Assembly (NCBI RefSeq): GCF_018446385.1
Contig: NC_055996.1
Span: 132,814,245-132,878,244 of the forward strand
DNA length: 64,000 nt
Source of the DNA: Zingiber officinale
Taxonomy: Eukaryota; Streptophyta; Magnoliopsida; Zingiberales; Zingiberaceae
Reading direction: 5' to 3'
The position numbers and the translations under genes are program-made. A model generated the notes under the pieces. The model saw only the letters and a program-made list of their open reading frames with translations. It was not told the DNA's origin and searched no databases. Positions 1-10,690 of this stretch are shown here, piece by piece (within the stretch, counting starts at the first letter, position 1; every line of letters starts with the position of its first letter).

Positions 1-1693
1 GCAAATAGAGGTGGCACATAAGGTTCCATAGTGAAGCATCAGTAGCATACGAAAGACTTGCAGTTACATGACATAGTTTTGAATGTAAGACACATTACCT
101 ATCGGTTTGCACACCGTTAACTCCGAACCTAAGGTTTACCTTCCTTCCCCGTAGGAGTAGCTGATAGAGCTGAAGTAAGAAATCCAACAAAGGATATCAA
201 AAAGATGAGGATACCTACCTGGCAAGGGAAAAATATGAATAAAATGATCAAATGCTGGAAATGATGTTCCAAGAAGAAAAAACAAACTCCACCTTGTCGT
301 AAGATTTTTTTAGATTGAAAAGAATATGATTTAAGTATTGTAATTGTTCTTTGGTTTGTAGAAAGAGGGAAAGAACAGATTCTAAAACTTTACAGAGAAG
401 CAAGTCGATTCACCATCACATCTGTAAGTTTTTTTAGTTATGCAAACAAAGTTTTGAGTGTGCCACATCTAGAGTGATGATAGGATAATAAAATTGATCT
501 ATCCTTGTATAAATCTTGAGAAATGTTATGGTGGAGCATATACATGGAGTTGCATAAGTGTACTAAACATACAACTGTTATGAGTTACAGTAGGTACATT
601 ATCACTTCATATTATCTAATATATTGAATAATAGATGCAAATGCATATGGAATATCTTATGATGTTCTGATCTGCAAGACAGATTGCCCTAGCTTAGAAA
701 GCAACTGTCTCTTCATATCACCATCCTTTTTATAAAAATTTGACTATTTAACTGAATCACACCTATTGTCTATCATTTACATTCATTTACATCTGAAGCA
801 TGTGACAGAAGAGCAAATTTCCCACTCAAGTCAGTTTTTAGAAATACTTATTTTAAAAAGAATCATGTTGCCCTCAAACAATTCTGGTCCAACCAGATCA
901 ATTTATCAATTTCTAAATTGGCCATAATGTAAACTGTGTAAATGTGAGGCTATGTTAAACAATCAGATGCATTCATCAAATAAATTGATACCATAAATTC
1001 CATATAGCAACAGGTGAATAAGACAGACACATGCAAGCCAGACCCGCTAAGTTGGGTCAAGATCGACTGAGACAGATGATATTTTATAAGAAATTAAATA
1101 TCACCTAAGGATCAACCAAAGAATTTGCATGAATCTACAGGACTGGAGGGAATCACCTTGATCAGTCTGGAATAAACAAGGACAACACAAAACTGCATTT
1201 TTTTTTCTTCAAAATTGATCGGGAACAAAATTTCTCAAGGCACCATCAATGACTTTTCTTAGTCAAATAATTGAAAGATAAGATGAAAAGATCTCAAAAT
1301 AGGATGAAAAGAAGGGACCCAAGTAGAGAACTCAACATAAAGAACATTGTTGATCTTATTTATACTACAGTTAGTTCAAGAGTGTCGTCTCTTTGGTTAC
1401 AATGTATGATCTTCTTCATAAAGCCATGTGAGGCACAATTATTTGAGGTCAGCTTTGCATCGTTGTGAAAAGAACAGACATATTATTGTGCATATATCGT
1501 GAGGTATCTCTAATAACAAATGCACATCACAAAAGGGAGACTGTCTTCTTTTAACGTAAGCCAAGTAACCTATCTATAATATAGAATTCATGTTTATACA
1601 TCTAATGTTTCTAGTTTGAAAAATAAGTAAAAGGGAACAATTTAATCAAAAATGCAACTACGTTAATTTAAGAACACTAAAGTCTAAACATAT
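1..1693. other. non-coding stretch downstream of SmB
   Basis: No open frame longer than 65 codons and no recognisable protein, RNA gene or repeat was found here. Base composition is AT-rich, as in the other non-genic parts. The 3' part may hold the end of the SmB transcript, because a good splice donor follows the SmB stop codon, so a 3'-UTR intron and a further non-coding exon could lie in this stretch. I could not place the acceptor. Confidence 0.5.
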
Positions 1694-1847
1694 CTAAATA
1701 CTATAGATAATAAATATATAAGTTACTACTAAATTACAGAGATTGTTATTAAACATAACATATAATCCTAAAAAACCCAAATATATGACCAATGAATAAT
1801 TTTGAACAGAAAAGAGCCAAAAAAAAAACATACCAGGACATAAATCA

Positions 1848-2675
1848 CTACTGGCTTGGGCCTTGCTGTTGGTTCGGTGGTGGTGGCGGCGGCATTCCAG
1901 GTCTTGGCGGAGCAAACATAGGGACTTGTCCACCAGGTGGTGGCGGCATACCTGGCCTTGGGGGAAGAGGAGCAGGCATACCAGGCCGCATACCCGGTGG
2001 AGGCATTGGGAATGGAGGCCTCTGACCAAGTTGAGGCGGGGGCATAGGGAATGGAGGGGGTGGACCTCCTGGCCTAGCAGCAAACTGCATGGGCATGACA
2101 CCAGGTGGGCGTTGGCCAACTGCTTGTGGCTGGCCTGGGAAACCAGGAACCTGCCCCGGGCCAGGCGGACGGAGAACTTGGGGATACGCGATCGGTGGCG
2201 CAGATAGCTGAGGAATAGAAGGTCGCGAGATCTGAGGCTGCATCATCCCAGGAGCTGGCCCGCCAACGCCACGGACGGGTCCAGCGAGACCAGGCTGTGC
2301 CTGGATAAGGGGCGCCGTAGGGATGCCACGGCCGGCGGCGCGGCCTACTCCAGGTCCAGCGAGGCCAGCCGCGGCGTTGGCCTTCGCGCGGGACTCGTCG
2401 GGAGGTGGGGGGCCCTCGACGGTCATGGAAACTACCTCCTCGCCGCGAAGGAGAACTAGGCCGAGGGTGCGGCGGTCCTCTCGGTCTCCATCGGCCTTCT
2501 TGGCGGCACCCTTGGCGGGAGGGAGCTTCCGGAACTCCTCGCAGTCGCCGAGGACAAGGTTCATATGACGGTCGAACGCCATGAACTTGCCGACGAGCTG
2601 GCGACCATCCTGGATGGTAACGCGCATCCTGTAGTTGATGTACTGAAGCATCTTCGAACCCTTCGACATCGACAT
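1848..2675 (-). CDS. SmB: small nuclear ribonucleoprotein-associated protein B (SmB/B')
   Basis: Core Sm protein of the U1, U2, U4 and U5 snRNPs. It is part of the heptameric ring that binds the Sm site of snRNAs and acts in the nucleus in pre-mRNA splicing. The 275-residue protein is encoded in one exon. Residues about 5-90 form the Sm fold: Sm1 contains [13 protein letters not shown] and [14 protein letters not shown], and Sm2 contains [18 protein letters not shown]. The rest is a Gly/Pro/Met-rich tail with repeated [18 protein letters not shown] proline motifs, as in metazoan and plant SmB. Length is close to that of plant homologues. The start [18 protein letters not shown] matches the family N terminus. 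After the TAG stop, the minus strand reads CCTG|GTATGT with the donor at 1833-1832, so a 3'-UTR intron is likely. The glycine-rich frame on the plus strand is only a shadow of the proline codons. Confidence 0.95.
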   Translation of the reverse strand: MSMSKGSKMLQYINYRMRVTIQDGRQLVGKFMAFDRHMNLVLGDCEEFRKLPPAKGAAKKADGDREDRRTLGLVLLRGEEVVSMTVEGPPPPDESRAKANAAAGLAGPGVGRAAGRGIPTAPLIQAQPGLAGPVRGVGGPAPGMMQPQISRPSIPQLSAPPIAYPQVLRPPGPGQVPGFPGQPQAVGQRPPGVMPMQFAARPGGPPPPFPMPPPQLGQRPPFPMPPPGMRPGMPAPLPPRPGMPPPPGGQVPMFAPPRPGMPPPPPPNQQQGPSQ

Positions 2676-2720
2676 GGTTGTGATCTCGGCTGCCGACGAT
2701 TCCGAAATCTAGGTTTCTAT

Positions 2721-2728
2721 TAGGGTTT
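2721..2728 (-). promoter_or_regulatory. telo-box (AAACCCTA) upstream of SmB
   Basis: The minus strand reads AAACCCTA about 46-53 bases upstream of the SmB start codon, probably in the 5' UTR or core promoter. Telo-boxes are common near the start sites of plant genes for translation and RNA-processing factors. The function is inferred. Confidence 0.5.
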
Positions 2729-2814
2729 CTATGATAGCCAACTTCGCCCCGAGCCTTGGAAATAAGAAGGGTTTGGATCATGTGCGGAGCACGTGCATGC
2801 CCGCATAAGGATTC

Positions 2815-3357
2815 AATTTATTATCTATATTTTGTAAAATAATTAATAAATAAAATTCAATAACGGGTTAAAAAATAGTAATGCAAAATCACAGTTTCAT
2901 TAGACTATTTGTCATTCATCCGTAATTCATAAAAGTTTGATAAGATGTATAAAATGTACAACTTTTATATATTTTTTTTAACACAAATTATTATTTAATA
3001 AACAAAGGTGGGAAAGAATTTGATTATATCTAATTAATCAAATCGAATTTAAAATTTTAATTTAATTATTTTAAAATTTTAATTTTTTATTAAAAATATA
3101 GATTAATTGCTTGAATTTTAATTTTAATTTTTTTAATTCGATTAAATGGAATAAATCAACTTATTTTATTTTCTTTTACAAGCATCATGTTTTTAAACTT
3201 CCCATTAACTTAAACGTATTGTTATTAAAAAATTATTAAATTAATTAATATTTATTAATTCAATCTATTCTATTTTTATGAAAAATTAAATTGATTTAGT
3301 TAGTTAAAAAAATAATTTATTAATTTTCAATTAAATAGATTCAAATTTAGTTTCGTC
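2815..3357. other. AT-rich intergenic stretch
   Basis: Very AT-rich spacer built of short T/A runs. No gene, RNA or defined repeat boundary was seen. It separates SmB from the decayed SmB duplicate. Confidence 0.5.
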
Positions 3358-3742
3358 TATATGACAAACGTCATTAACTTGCCAACGAGTTGGCGATCAT
3401 TTTATGGTAAAAAGATGATTCACTCACTTCCAGTGTCCTATTAATCGATCCCTAAGTCAACATAAATTAAATAATAAGTACTAACATTAGTGTAAACGGC
3501 GGAAAAAATATATTTAAACACGTTAAATTTTAATCATAAAATCTCATATTTCAACACATATCTCTCACCGCCTTCGGGAAACTGAGTTGGCCGCCTTCCG
3601 GAAACTGAGTTGGCGACCATTTTGTATGTGCATTCGGTACTTGCAAGAGTGATGAACCCGCCTAGGGTCTCTACCACATAACTTCACCCGAGGGTTTGGA
3701 AATAAGTAGGGGTTTGGAGCATGTGTGGAACACGTGCGTAGA
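3358..3742 (-). pseudogene. decayed partial duplicate of the SmB 5' end and promoter
   Basis: Two blocks match the SmB locus in the same orientation. Block A (about 3358-3410) resembles 2562-2619: AACTTGCCAACGAGTTGGCG here against AACTTGCCGACGAGCTGGCG in SmB, inside the Sm fold. Block B (about 3606-3742) again has GAGTTGGCGACCAT. It then matches SmB upstream DNA, for example GGTTTGGAAATAAGTAGG against CCTTGGAAATAAGAAGG and CATGTGTGGAACACGTGCG against CATGTGCGGAGCACGTGCA. No open Sm reading frame survives and the start codon region is deleted in block B. This looks like an old tandem duplication broken into pieces. It cannot encode a product. Confidence 0.7.
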
Positions 3743-3767
3743 AAAATAAATGGGGTCATTTTTGAGA

Positions 3768-4083
3768 CCAGATCTCGTGGTCTATTTTGTGGTCGGATTG
3801 TAATTACAATCCGGTCGTAATTGGCTACGATTCTTTTATGGATTCATCGTCCCCATTAGATTATAGTTTGGGTAGGAGCGGACGGTCGAAGACTGCCTGG
3901 AAGCCTCCCGCTCAACGCCCGATAATCTGGACACTTGCCCACTTTCAGCGACCTCCGGCCGCCCATTTTGATCTACTCTATAATATGATGGGGACAATAA
4001 ACTCATGAAAAAATCACAACTAATTCTGGTCGAATCATAATTACGATCTATTCACGATTGAAAGTGGACCATCCTGATCCATT
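3768..4083. repeat. possible MITE-like element with weak terminal inverted repeats
   Basis: The left end (GACCAGATCTCGTGGTC, then GGATTGTAATTACAATCCGG) roughly mirrors the reverse complement of the right end (GGATCAGGATGGTCCACTTT, then GATCGTAATTATGATTCGACC). No coding potential. I could not find a convincing target duplication, so the boundaries are approximate and the class is unknown. Confidence 0.35.
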
Positions 4084-4351
4084 TTTTTCTTTTGACTAGC
4101 ATATCTTCTCCCGTCATTTTTACTTAGAACGGAATCAACGGATGAACATTCAGACAAGGACAATGGCTCTGATATTCATTTTATTATTTATAATTATTTA
4201 ATATTTTTAAAAAATAATTAAATAAATAAATTTAAATAATGTGTTGGGAAAAAATAATAAAAAATACAAAATCAAATTCCCAAGAGTAAAAATTAAAATG
4301 GCGCCTTGAACGAAGAGAAATATTAAATTGAACTCCTATGATTTTTATATA

Positions 4352-4553
4352 TGATCCTGTCCGAGCGCTGAGTCGACGGACGCTGGGGACGTGGTACTCT
4401 CCGCTGTCTTCGCTGGTGATGTGGATCTTCGGCGGACCTGCAAAGAAGCCGAGTCGGGAGGGGTTTCCTGGTGACGACCCTTCGACGCTCAAGTCAGGCA
4501 GCGAAGAGTGCCACATTCCCAGTGTCCGTCGACTCGGCGCTCGAACAGGATCA
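4352..4553. repeat. inverted LTR fragment fused to the 3' stub of the 5' LTR
   Basis: Bases 4352 to about 4506 are the reverse complement of the last 155 bases of the 3' LTR (about 11800-11954). Both carry the TGATCCTGTCCGAGCGCTGA end and the CTTCTTTGCAGGTCCGCC block. From about 4496 to 4553 the same LTR end runs in the normal orientation, up to GGATCA just before the primer site. The arms 4352-4400 and 4507-4553 are near-perfect inverted repeats and could fold into a hairpin. The junction word GCAGCGAAGAG belongs to both arms, which suggests a microhomology-driven template switch. Confidence 0.85.
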
Positions 4554-4556
4554 AAT

Positions 4557-4573
4557 TGGCGCCGTCTGTGGGA
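4557..4573 (+). other. primer binding site of the gypsy element
   Basis: TGGCGCCGTCTGTGGGA follows the LTR end by three bases. It resembles the tRNA-Asp-type primer sites of plant gypsy elements (TGGCGCCG...), which prime minus-strand DNA synthesis. Confidence 0.7.
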
Positions 4574-4598
4574 ACGCACCTGAATCCGACCAAAGACG

Positions 4599-5885
4599 TT
4601 GGAAGAAGCTGGACGCCAACTCACGGTGACACTCTCTCCCAAAGAACTAGACGTGCTCATCCAAGCGCGAGCGGTCAAGATAGTCGATCAGCAGCAAAAG
4701 ACTCAAGCCGAGCGGATAGCGCAACAGGCAACGTCGGCATCAGGCGGTCAGGCGGCACCAGAAGACCGGTCGGAGCAGCTCTCGATATGGGGCCAGAACA
4801 AGGGCCCGACCGACACTCGGGTGGAAGCTCTGCCCGCCCCGATACCATTCCATCGGGCTTTGTTCCAAACGCCCTCGGAAGTCGCGCAGGCCAACCTCGA
4901 CCGGGGCTCTTCGTACGATGAGGCGCCCCTCCGCGATGCAAGGAAGGGTAAGGCGCCACGGACAGACGCGTCCCCCGAGCGGATCAATAGACAATTCTCC
5001 GAGGCAATCCTGCACGACCCACTACCACGGCATTACGCACCCCTGGCGATCGGGGAATACAACGGGACCACCGACCCGGACGACCATCTGGGTAAGTTCG
5101 ACAACACAACTACATTGCATCAATATACAGATGGTGTGAAGTGTCGGGTGTTCCTCACCACCCTCTCGGGATCGGCGCAACGATGGTTCCGGAGGTTGCC
5201 GGACGAATCGATCACAAGCTTCAAAGAGTTCCGCACGGCATTCCTCCATCACTTCGCGAGCAGCAAACGCTACCAGAAGACCAACGTCAGTCTGTTCGCC
5301 ATCAAGCAAGGCGCGAAGGAGTCGCTCCGAACTTACATCCAACGTTTCAATCAGGTGGCCATGGACATTTCAACGGTCACCTCGGAAACCATGATGAAAG
5401 CGTTCACACAGGGGCTTGTGGACAGTGAATTCTTCCGATCGCTTATCCGAAAGCCGCCTTGCAGCTACGACCACATGCTAAACAAAGCCAACGAGTACAT
5501 CAACGTGGAAGAAGCTCAGATGGCGAGAAAAAAAGAAGCACCAGCCGAGCCACCAGCTCACGCCGAGAGGAAGCCGCCTTACAATTACCAACCACCGAGA
5601 GGACCCCGCGCAGAGATAGCTCGTCCTCATCAGCAAGCAAGGCCGCACGCTGTTCAACAAGTAGCGGCCGATCGGCCTAAGCCTAGGGGGAAGGTATGGA
5701 CTCCCATGTTTTGTTCACTCCATCAGTCAGCGACTCACAACACCCGCGACTGTCGGAGCCTCCCCCCCAATCACTCATCCTATGCCAAGGAGCTATCACC
5801 GTCGATCGCCTTTGTCGGACAGGCGACATCAGCACTAGAGCACTGGTCGGCGTGTAGAAAGAAAATCCCCCGAGCGGCAGCATAA
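4599..5885 (+). pseudogene. gypsy Tat-type gag (start codon lost)
   Basis: About 428 codons remain open. Residues about 145-310 hold the retrotransposon gag domain, with the typical WFRRLPDESITSFKEFRTAF and YIQRFNQVAMD segments. Near residue 370 is a degenerate zinc-knuckle-like FCSLHQSATHNTRDC. The structural protein would form the virus-like particle. The codon at the expected start is TTG (4599-4601, context GACGTTGGAAGAAG) instead of ATG, and no other early in-frame ATG exists. The frame ends before the pro region, which lies in another frame. The gag body looks better preserved than pol. Confidence 0.8.
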
Positions 5886-7607
5886 CCAGCAGAACAGGAA
5901 CATTCCTCGGGCATCGCATGAACTACCCCGACCATCCGCTCGGGAGGAGGAGAACAGAGGCAATGCGTCGAGGGGTGAGATTAACATCATCGTTGGAGGG
6001 CCGACCGGAGGCGACTCCAACAGGGCAAGGAAGGCACACGCTAGGCAGCTGACGATCCATGCGGTGGGCTGCAGTCAGGAGAGGGCGAACGGGCCCGAGA
6101 CCAGCTTTGGGCCAAGGGACCTCGAGGGAGTCGAAGTCCCGCATGATGACGCCCTCATCATCCGAGCGATAATAGCTAACTATACTATTCACCGCATCTT
6201 TATTGATACAGGCAGTTCGGTCAACATAATCTTCCGAAAGGCCTTCGACCAATTGCAAATTGACCGAGCCGAGTTACTGCCGATGGCCACCCCCCTCTAT
6301 GGGTTCACCGGTAACGAAGTTTTGCCAGTCGAACAGGTTCGGCTGGCTATCTCACTAGGAGAGGAGCCTCTCAGAAGAACACAGACCGCCAACTTCATCG
6401 TGATCGACGCTCCCTCGACGTACAATGTTATCCTGGGGCGACCGACTCTCAACGAGTTCCGAGCGGTCGTCTCCACCTTCTGCCAGAAGATCAAATTCCC
6501 GGTGGAAGACCAAGTTGGGGAGGTCCGAGGAGATCAGCTTGCTGCTCGGCGATGCTATGTAGAGATGGTCCGAGCCGAGGCTAAATCCGCTCGGAAAGTG
6601 CCACGAGTCGAGGTAAACGCTATAACCGAAAAGCCACATTCTCTAGATTATTAAGAAAAGGAGGAGGTACAGATTCACCCTACCCGACCGAAGGCCACTA
6701 CTTTCATAGCGTCCGACCTGGAAGCAAGCCAGAAAGAGAAGCTGATCAGATGCCTCCAAAAAAACTGCGATGTTTTCACTTGGTCGACCCATGAGTTGCC
6801 AGGAGTCTTGCCGAGCATAGCGCAATATGAGCTTCACGTCTGACCGGATGCTCGGCCGGTAAAGCAAAGGAAGAGGGACTTTAGTGCCGAATAGAATATC
6901 ATCATCCGAGCGGAGGTGGAGAAGCTCTTGGAGGTCGGCCACATAAGAGAGGTGCAGTTCCCGAGCTGGCTCGCAAACGTGGTGCTGGTCTCCAAGCCAG
7001 AGAACAAATGGAGAGTCTGCATTGACTTCCGGGATCTAAACAAGGCCTGCTCGAAGGATTTTTACCCTCTGCCCTGGATCGATCAGCTGGTAGACTCTAC
7101 CTCAGGGTGCGAGCTAATATGCATGCTGGATGCATATCAGGGCTACCACCAAGTGCCACTCGCTCGGGAGGATCATGACAAAGTGAGCTTCGTTACTGCG
7201 GACGACACCTACTACTACAACGTGATGTCGTTCGGACTTAAGAATGCTGGGTCTACCTACCAATGACTGATGAACAAAGTATTCCGGGGAGCAGATCGGG
7301 CGCAACCTGGAAGTCTACGTAGATGACATACTAATCAAGTCACTCCGAGCGGCCAACCTTTTCATAGACATAGAGGAAACCTTCCGAACACTGAGAGGTA
7401 TGGAGTCAAACTGAACCCCCAAAAATGTCTGTTCGGAGCAAAAGGCGGGCGCTTCTTGGGATATATTGTGACGGGGCATAGAGGCGAACCCGGACAAGGT
7501 GAAAGCTCTACAAGACATGTCGCCCCCCAGGAATCTGAGGGAAGTGTAACGCCTCACCGGCCGGATAGCGACATTGTCAAGATTCATCTCCAAGACAAAC
7601 AGTGGGC
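5886..7607 (+). pseudogene. gypsy protease and partial reverse transcriptase, broken
   Basis: Frame 1 carries the pre-protease motif EINIIVGGPTGGDSNRARK (about 5975), then the aspartic protease with active site FIDTGSS (about 6200) and VILGRPTLN. Reverse transcriptase follows: WRVCIDFRDLNKAC (about 7010), the catalytic-domain segment MLDAYQGYHQ (about 7120) and, in another frame, VYVDDILIK (7313), the YVDD metal-binding box. In-frame stops lie at 6652, 6841, 6892 and 7264, and a frameshift lies between 7266 and 7313. The connection region (NPDKVKAL...LTGRIA, about 7490-7600) is the last pol sequence. The join to the antisense ORF at about 7607-7621 removes RNase H and integrase. Confidence 0.85.
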
Positions 7608-7771
7608 GAATTGGTCTCGAAATTGGGAAGCGCAGACCGGCCACGAATTGGTCTCGGAAAAAACAAACAGTGCCGGTCGGAGGGTCGTGTGGACGATCGG
7701 AAGATCTGGCTAATATCAGTTCGTGGTCAGAGGGAAGTTCAAAGGTCCGGGTAAGGCTCAGCGCATCCCTC

Positions 7772-9148
7772 TCATCGAATCGGCTCTCGGTGGAGGATGG
7801 CCTTAACCACTCGACGACCGCTCAGATCAGATTGAGCCGAAGTTGCGCGCCCGGATGACTCACCGAGCGGGACAGATACTATACCAGACCACCTGAGCCG
7901 AACGGGAGCTTGTGGTTGGAAACTTACAGGCGGCGCTCCAAGGGAAGCCATCGGCAGGTCGAGCTGTGAAGGAGTTCGGTCCGAAGAAAGGGCCTCAACC
8001 GGAGCATAGGCCGAGGCGATTGCTACAGCAGGGGCATCGGTCGACTCAGTCACTGGCTCCACAGATGTGGCTGACTGGGTGTGGAGGTCCGTCCGGCGCC
8101 GTTTGCATATTATCAGTAGGGAGTCCTCGGTCGAGTACCCCGCTTCCTCCTAGACCGGTTGCCCGGCGAATGAGATAGCATCACCGACCGGTGCAGTTGT
8201 AGAAGTCCGAGCGGCTGACTCTCCAACCGTAAGTGAAGCTTCTGCACTTTTCCCTTCGTGTGAGCCGACCGGTTCAATACCCAGGTCGGCCATCTCCTTC
8301 GCGGCTGCCGCCTCCACCTCGGCAGCTTTTAACTTTAGTCGATCGGCAACCTTGGCGCGCCACATGATGTCAGCTGCATAAAAGAAGAATAAATCAGTTA
8401 GACCAAAAGGAAGGGGGACAAGGAAAATGCTTACCCATGCTGCTCGGAAGCTTCGTTCTGATCGGGCTCAGTCCGAATATATATAGTACCCCTCATGAAG
8501 TAGCTTATTGATACTGAACCTCTGGCCGGCTAATAGATTGGCTGCATGAAGATAATCCGACTGGCTCTTATATTTACCAAGGTCCGGCGGGCTCGGCACA
8601 ATGGTCTGTCATTTGGTGCGAAAGGATAGCCGTTCGGGAAAGCGAAGGTAAAAATAATTTTCCTTCCAATGCTTGTTCGAGGTCGGCATCTTGTCGAAAA
8701 AGACAAGACCGATCCGCGATTGGAAGGAAAAAGTACCCCACTCGGACTATTTGGGATAATAAAAATAATAGAAAACTCTTGGGACTAAGGGAATGTCGTG
8801 CAGCTTGAAAAGGACCACTACGCCGCACAGCAACCTAAAAGAGTTGGGGACAAGTTGGCCGAGCGGGAGGAGGAAATAGTTACACACCTCAAGGACGAAC
8901 CGATGAATTGGGAAGCGCAGACCGGCCACGAATTGGTCTCGGAAAAAACAAACAGTGCCGGTCGGAGGGTCGTGTGGACGATCGGAAGATCTGGCTAATA
9001 TCAGTTCGTGGTCAGAGGGAAGTTCAAAGGTTCGGGTAAGGCTCAGCGCATCCCTCTCATCGAATCGGCTCTTGGTGGAGGATGGCCTTAACCACTCGAC
9101 GACCGCTCGGATCAGATTGAGCCGAGGTTGCGCGCCTGGATGACTCAC
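7772..9148 (-). pseudogene. antisense ORF of Tat element, copy 1 (gypsy-type transposase_28-like domain)
   Basis: The first part (9148-8747) has the conserved segment VCFFRDQFVAGLRFPIHRF followed by EVCNYF and LPLGQLVPNSFRLLCGVVV. I recognise this from plant proteins labelled putative gypsy-type transposon (Pfam PF04195). A C-to-T type change gives a stop at 8747, where copy 2 has Gln. The second part (8365-8150 and 8062-7772) is a low-complexity, Ala/Glu-rich tail containing VADRLKLKAAEVEAAAAKEM, interrupted by further frame changes. This copy keeps the candidate splice acceptor TATGCAG. Its function is unknown; antisense ORFs in this position are known in several Tat families. Confidence 0.7.
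8374..8434 (-). other. candidate intron in the antisense ORF
   Basis: The minus strand reads GCATGG|GTAAGC at 8434 and, after a pyrimidine-rich stretch, TTTTATGCAG|CTGACATC at 8374. The 61-base segment joins two coding-like blocks. Copy 2 keeps the donor but has GCAAC in place of GCAGC at the acceptor, so that copy has lost its AG. The intron is inferred. Confidence 0.45.
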
Positions 9149-9239
9149 CGAGCGGGGCAGATACTATACCAGACCACCTGAGCCGAACGGGAGCTTGTGG
9201 TTGGGAACTTACAAGCGGCGCTCCAAGGGAAGCCATCGA

Positions 9240-10416
9240 CAGGTCGAGCTATGAAGGAGTTCGGTCCGAAGAAAGGGCCTCGACCGGAGCAGGGGCCGGG
9301 GCGATTGCTACAGCAGGGGCATCAGTCGACTCAGTCACTGGCTCCACAGATGTGGCTGACTGGGTGTGGAGGTCCGTCCGACACCGTTTGCGTATTATCA
9401 GTGGGGAGTTCTCGGTCGAGTGCCCCGCTTCCTCCGAGACCGGTTGTCCGGAGGATGAGATAGCATCACGGACCGGTGCAGTTGTAATAGTTCGAGCGGC
9501 TGACTCTCCAACCGCAAGTGAAGCTTCTGCACTTTTCCCTTCGTGTGAGCCGACCGGTTCAATACCCAGGTCGACCATCTCCTTCGCGGCTGCCACCTCC
9601 ACCTCGGCAGCTTTTAACTTTAGTCGATCGACAACCTTGGCGTGCCACATGATGTCAGTTGCATAAAAGAAGAATAAATCAGTTAGACCAAAAGGAAGGG
9701 GGACAAGGAAAATGCTTACCCATGCTGCTCGGGAGCTTCGTTCTGATCGGGCTCAGTCCGAATATATATAGTACCCCCTCATGAAGTAGCTTATTGATAC
9801 TGAACCTCTGGTCGGCTAATAGATTGGCTGCATAAAGATAATCCGGCTGACTCTTGTATTTACCAAGGTCCGGCGGGCTCGGCACAGTGGTCTGTCATTT
9901 GGTGCGAAAGGATGGTCGTTCGAGAAAGCGAAGGTAAAAATAATTTTCCTTCCAATGCTTGTTCGAGGTCGGCATCTTGTCGAAAAAGACAAGACCGATC
10001 CGCGATTGGAAGAGAAAAGTACCCCACTCGGACTGTTTGGGATAATAAAAATAATAGAAAACTCTGGGGACTAAGGGAATGCCGTGCAGCTTGAAAAGGA
10101 CCACTACGCCGCATAGCAACCTAAAAGAGTTGGGGACAAGTTGGCCGAGCGGGAGGCGGAAATAGTTACATACCTCAAGGACGAACCGATGAATTGGGAA
10201 GCGCAGACCAGCCACGAATTGGTCTCTGAAAAAACAAACAGTGCCGGTCGGAGGGTCGTGTGGCCGATCGGAAGATGTGGCTAATATCAGTTCGTGGTCA
10301 GAGGGAAGTTCAAAGGTTCGGGTAAGGCTCAGCGCATCCCTCTCATCGAATCGGCTTTCGGTGGTGGTATACCAGAGGTCAGGGGCGAGGTCGAAGGGAC
10401 GAGAAGAACTGACCAT
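9240..10416 (-). pseudogene. antisense ORF of Tat element, copy 2 with native N terminus
   Basis: The frame opens with ATG at 10416 (MVSSSRPFDLAPDLWYTTTE) and stays open to 9895. It includes the VCFFRDQFVAGLRFPIHRF block and a downstream FQSRIGLVFFDKMPTSNKHW block. A stop and frame change at about 9890 is followed by the blocks 9885-9679 and 9650-9249. This is the only copy with the original N terminus; the upstream copy begins at the fusion point. The antisense orientation between pol and the 3' LTR is a known feature of some Tat elements. The product's role is not known. Confidence 0.7.
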
Positions 10417-10690
10417 TATCTAAGACAAAGAACGATACAGAGGAAACCAAAGTTTGACAAGCAAGATGGTCGGAACAGTGGCCAAACGAGCACGAAAACA
10501 ACGAGAAGCACAAAGAAAAGCACGAAGGAACTGAAAGGAAAAGGGCGAAAGGGCCTTACAAAGGATAGGACCGAAGGAGGCGGTGATGGATCACCAGAGA
10601 GCGAAGCAGCGAGTTCGCCGGAGCGTTGGACGAGAAGAAGGAGAAGCTTTCGGATGCGCATGCGATATCGTGAAGCGGTCGAAGAGGAAA

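Larger units (their letters stand above)
7621..10366. repeat. tandem duplication, unit about 1285 bp, about 2.1 copies
   Basis: The word AATTGGGAAGCGCAGACC recurs at 7621, 8906 and 10192 (last copy with CAGACCAG), giving periods of 1285 and 1286. Similarity runs through the whole unit, with scattered substitutions and a few single-base indels. The unit contains the body of the antisense ORF. The fusion point of successive copies lies at the word CCACCGA.AGCCGATTCGAT (about 7790, 9075, 10362), which joins the C-terminal part of one ORF copy to the N-terminal part of the next. Confidence 0.9.

Noticed and set aside
1792-2207. Glycine-rich and Arg/Trp-rich frames on the plus strand
   Set aside because: They are shadows of the Pro/Gly-rich SmB coding strand, whose Sm fold identifies the true frame.
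4338-4583. Frames over the LTR ends (4338-4583 plus, 4232-4678 minus, 11669-11968 plus)
   Set aside because: They come from the GC-rich LTR end present in both orientations, and their peptides simply mirror the repeat.
8955-9463. Plus-strand frames in the 1285-bp repeat
   Set aside because: They repeat with the tandem unit and lack known domains, while the minus strand carries the conserved FRDQFVAGLRFP block.
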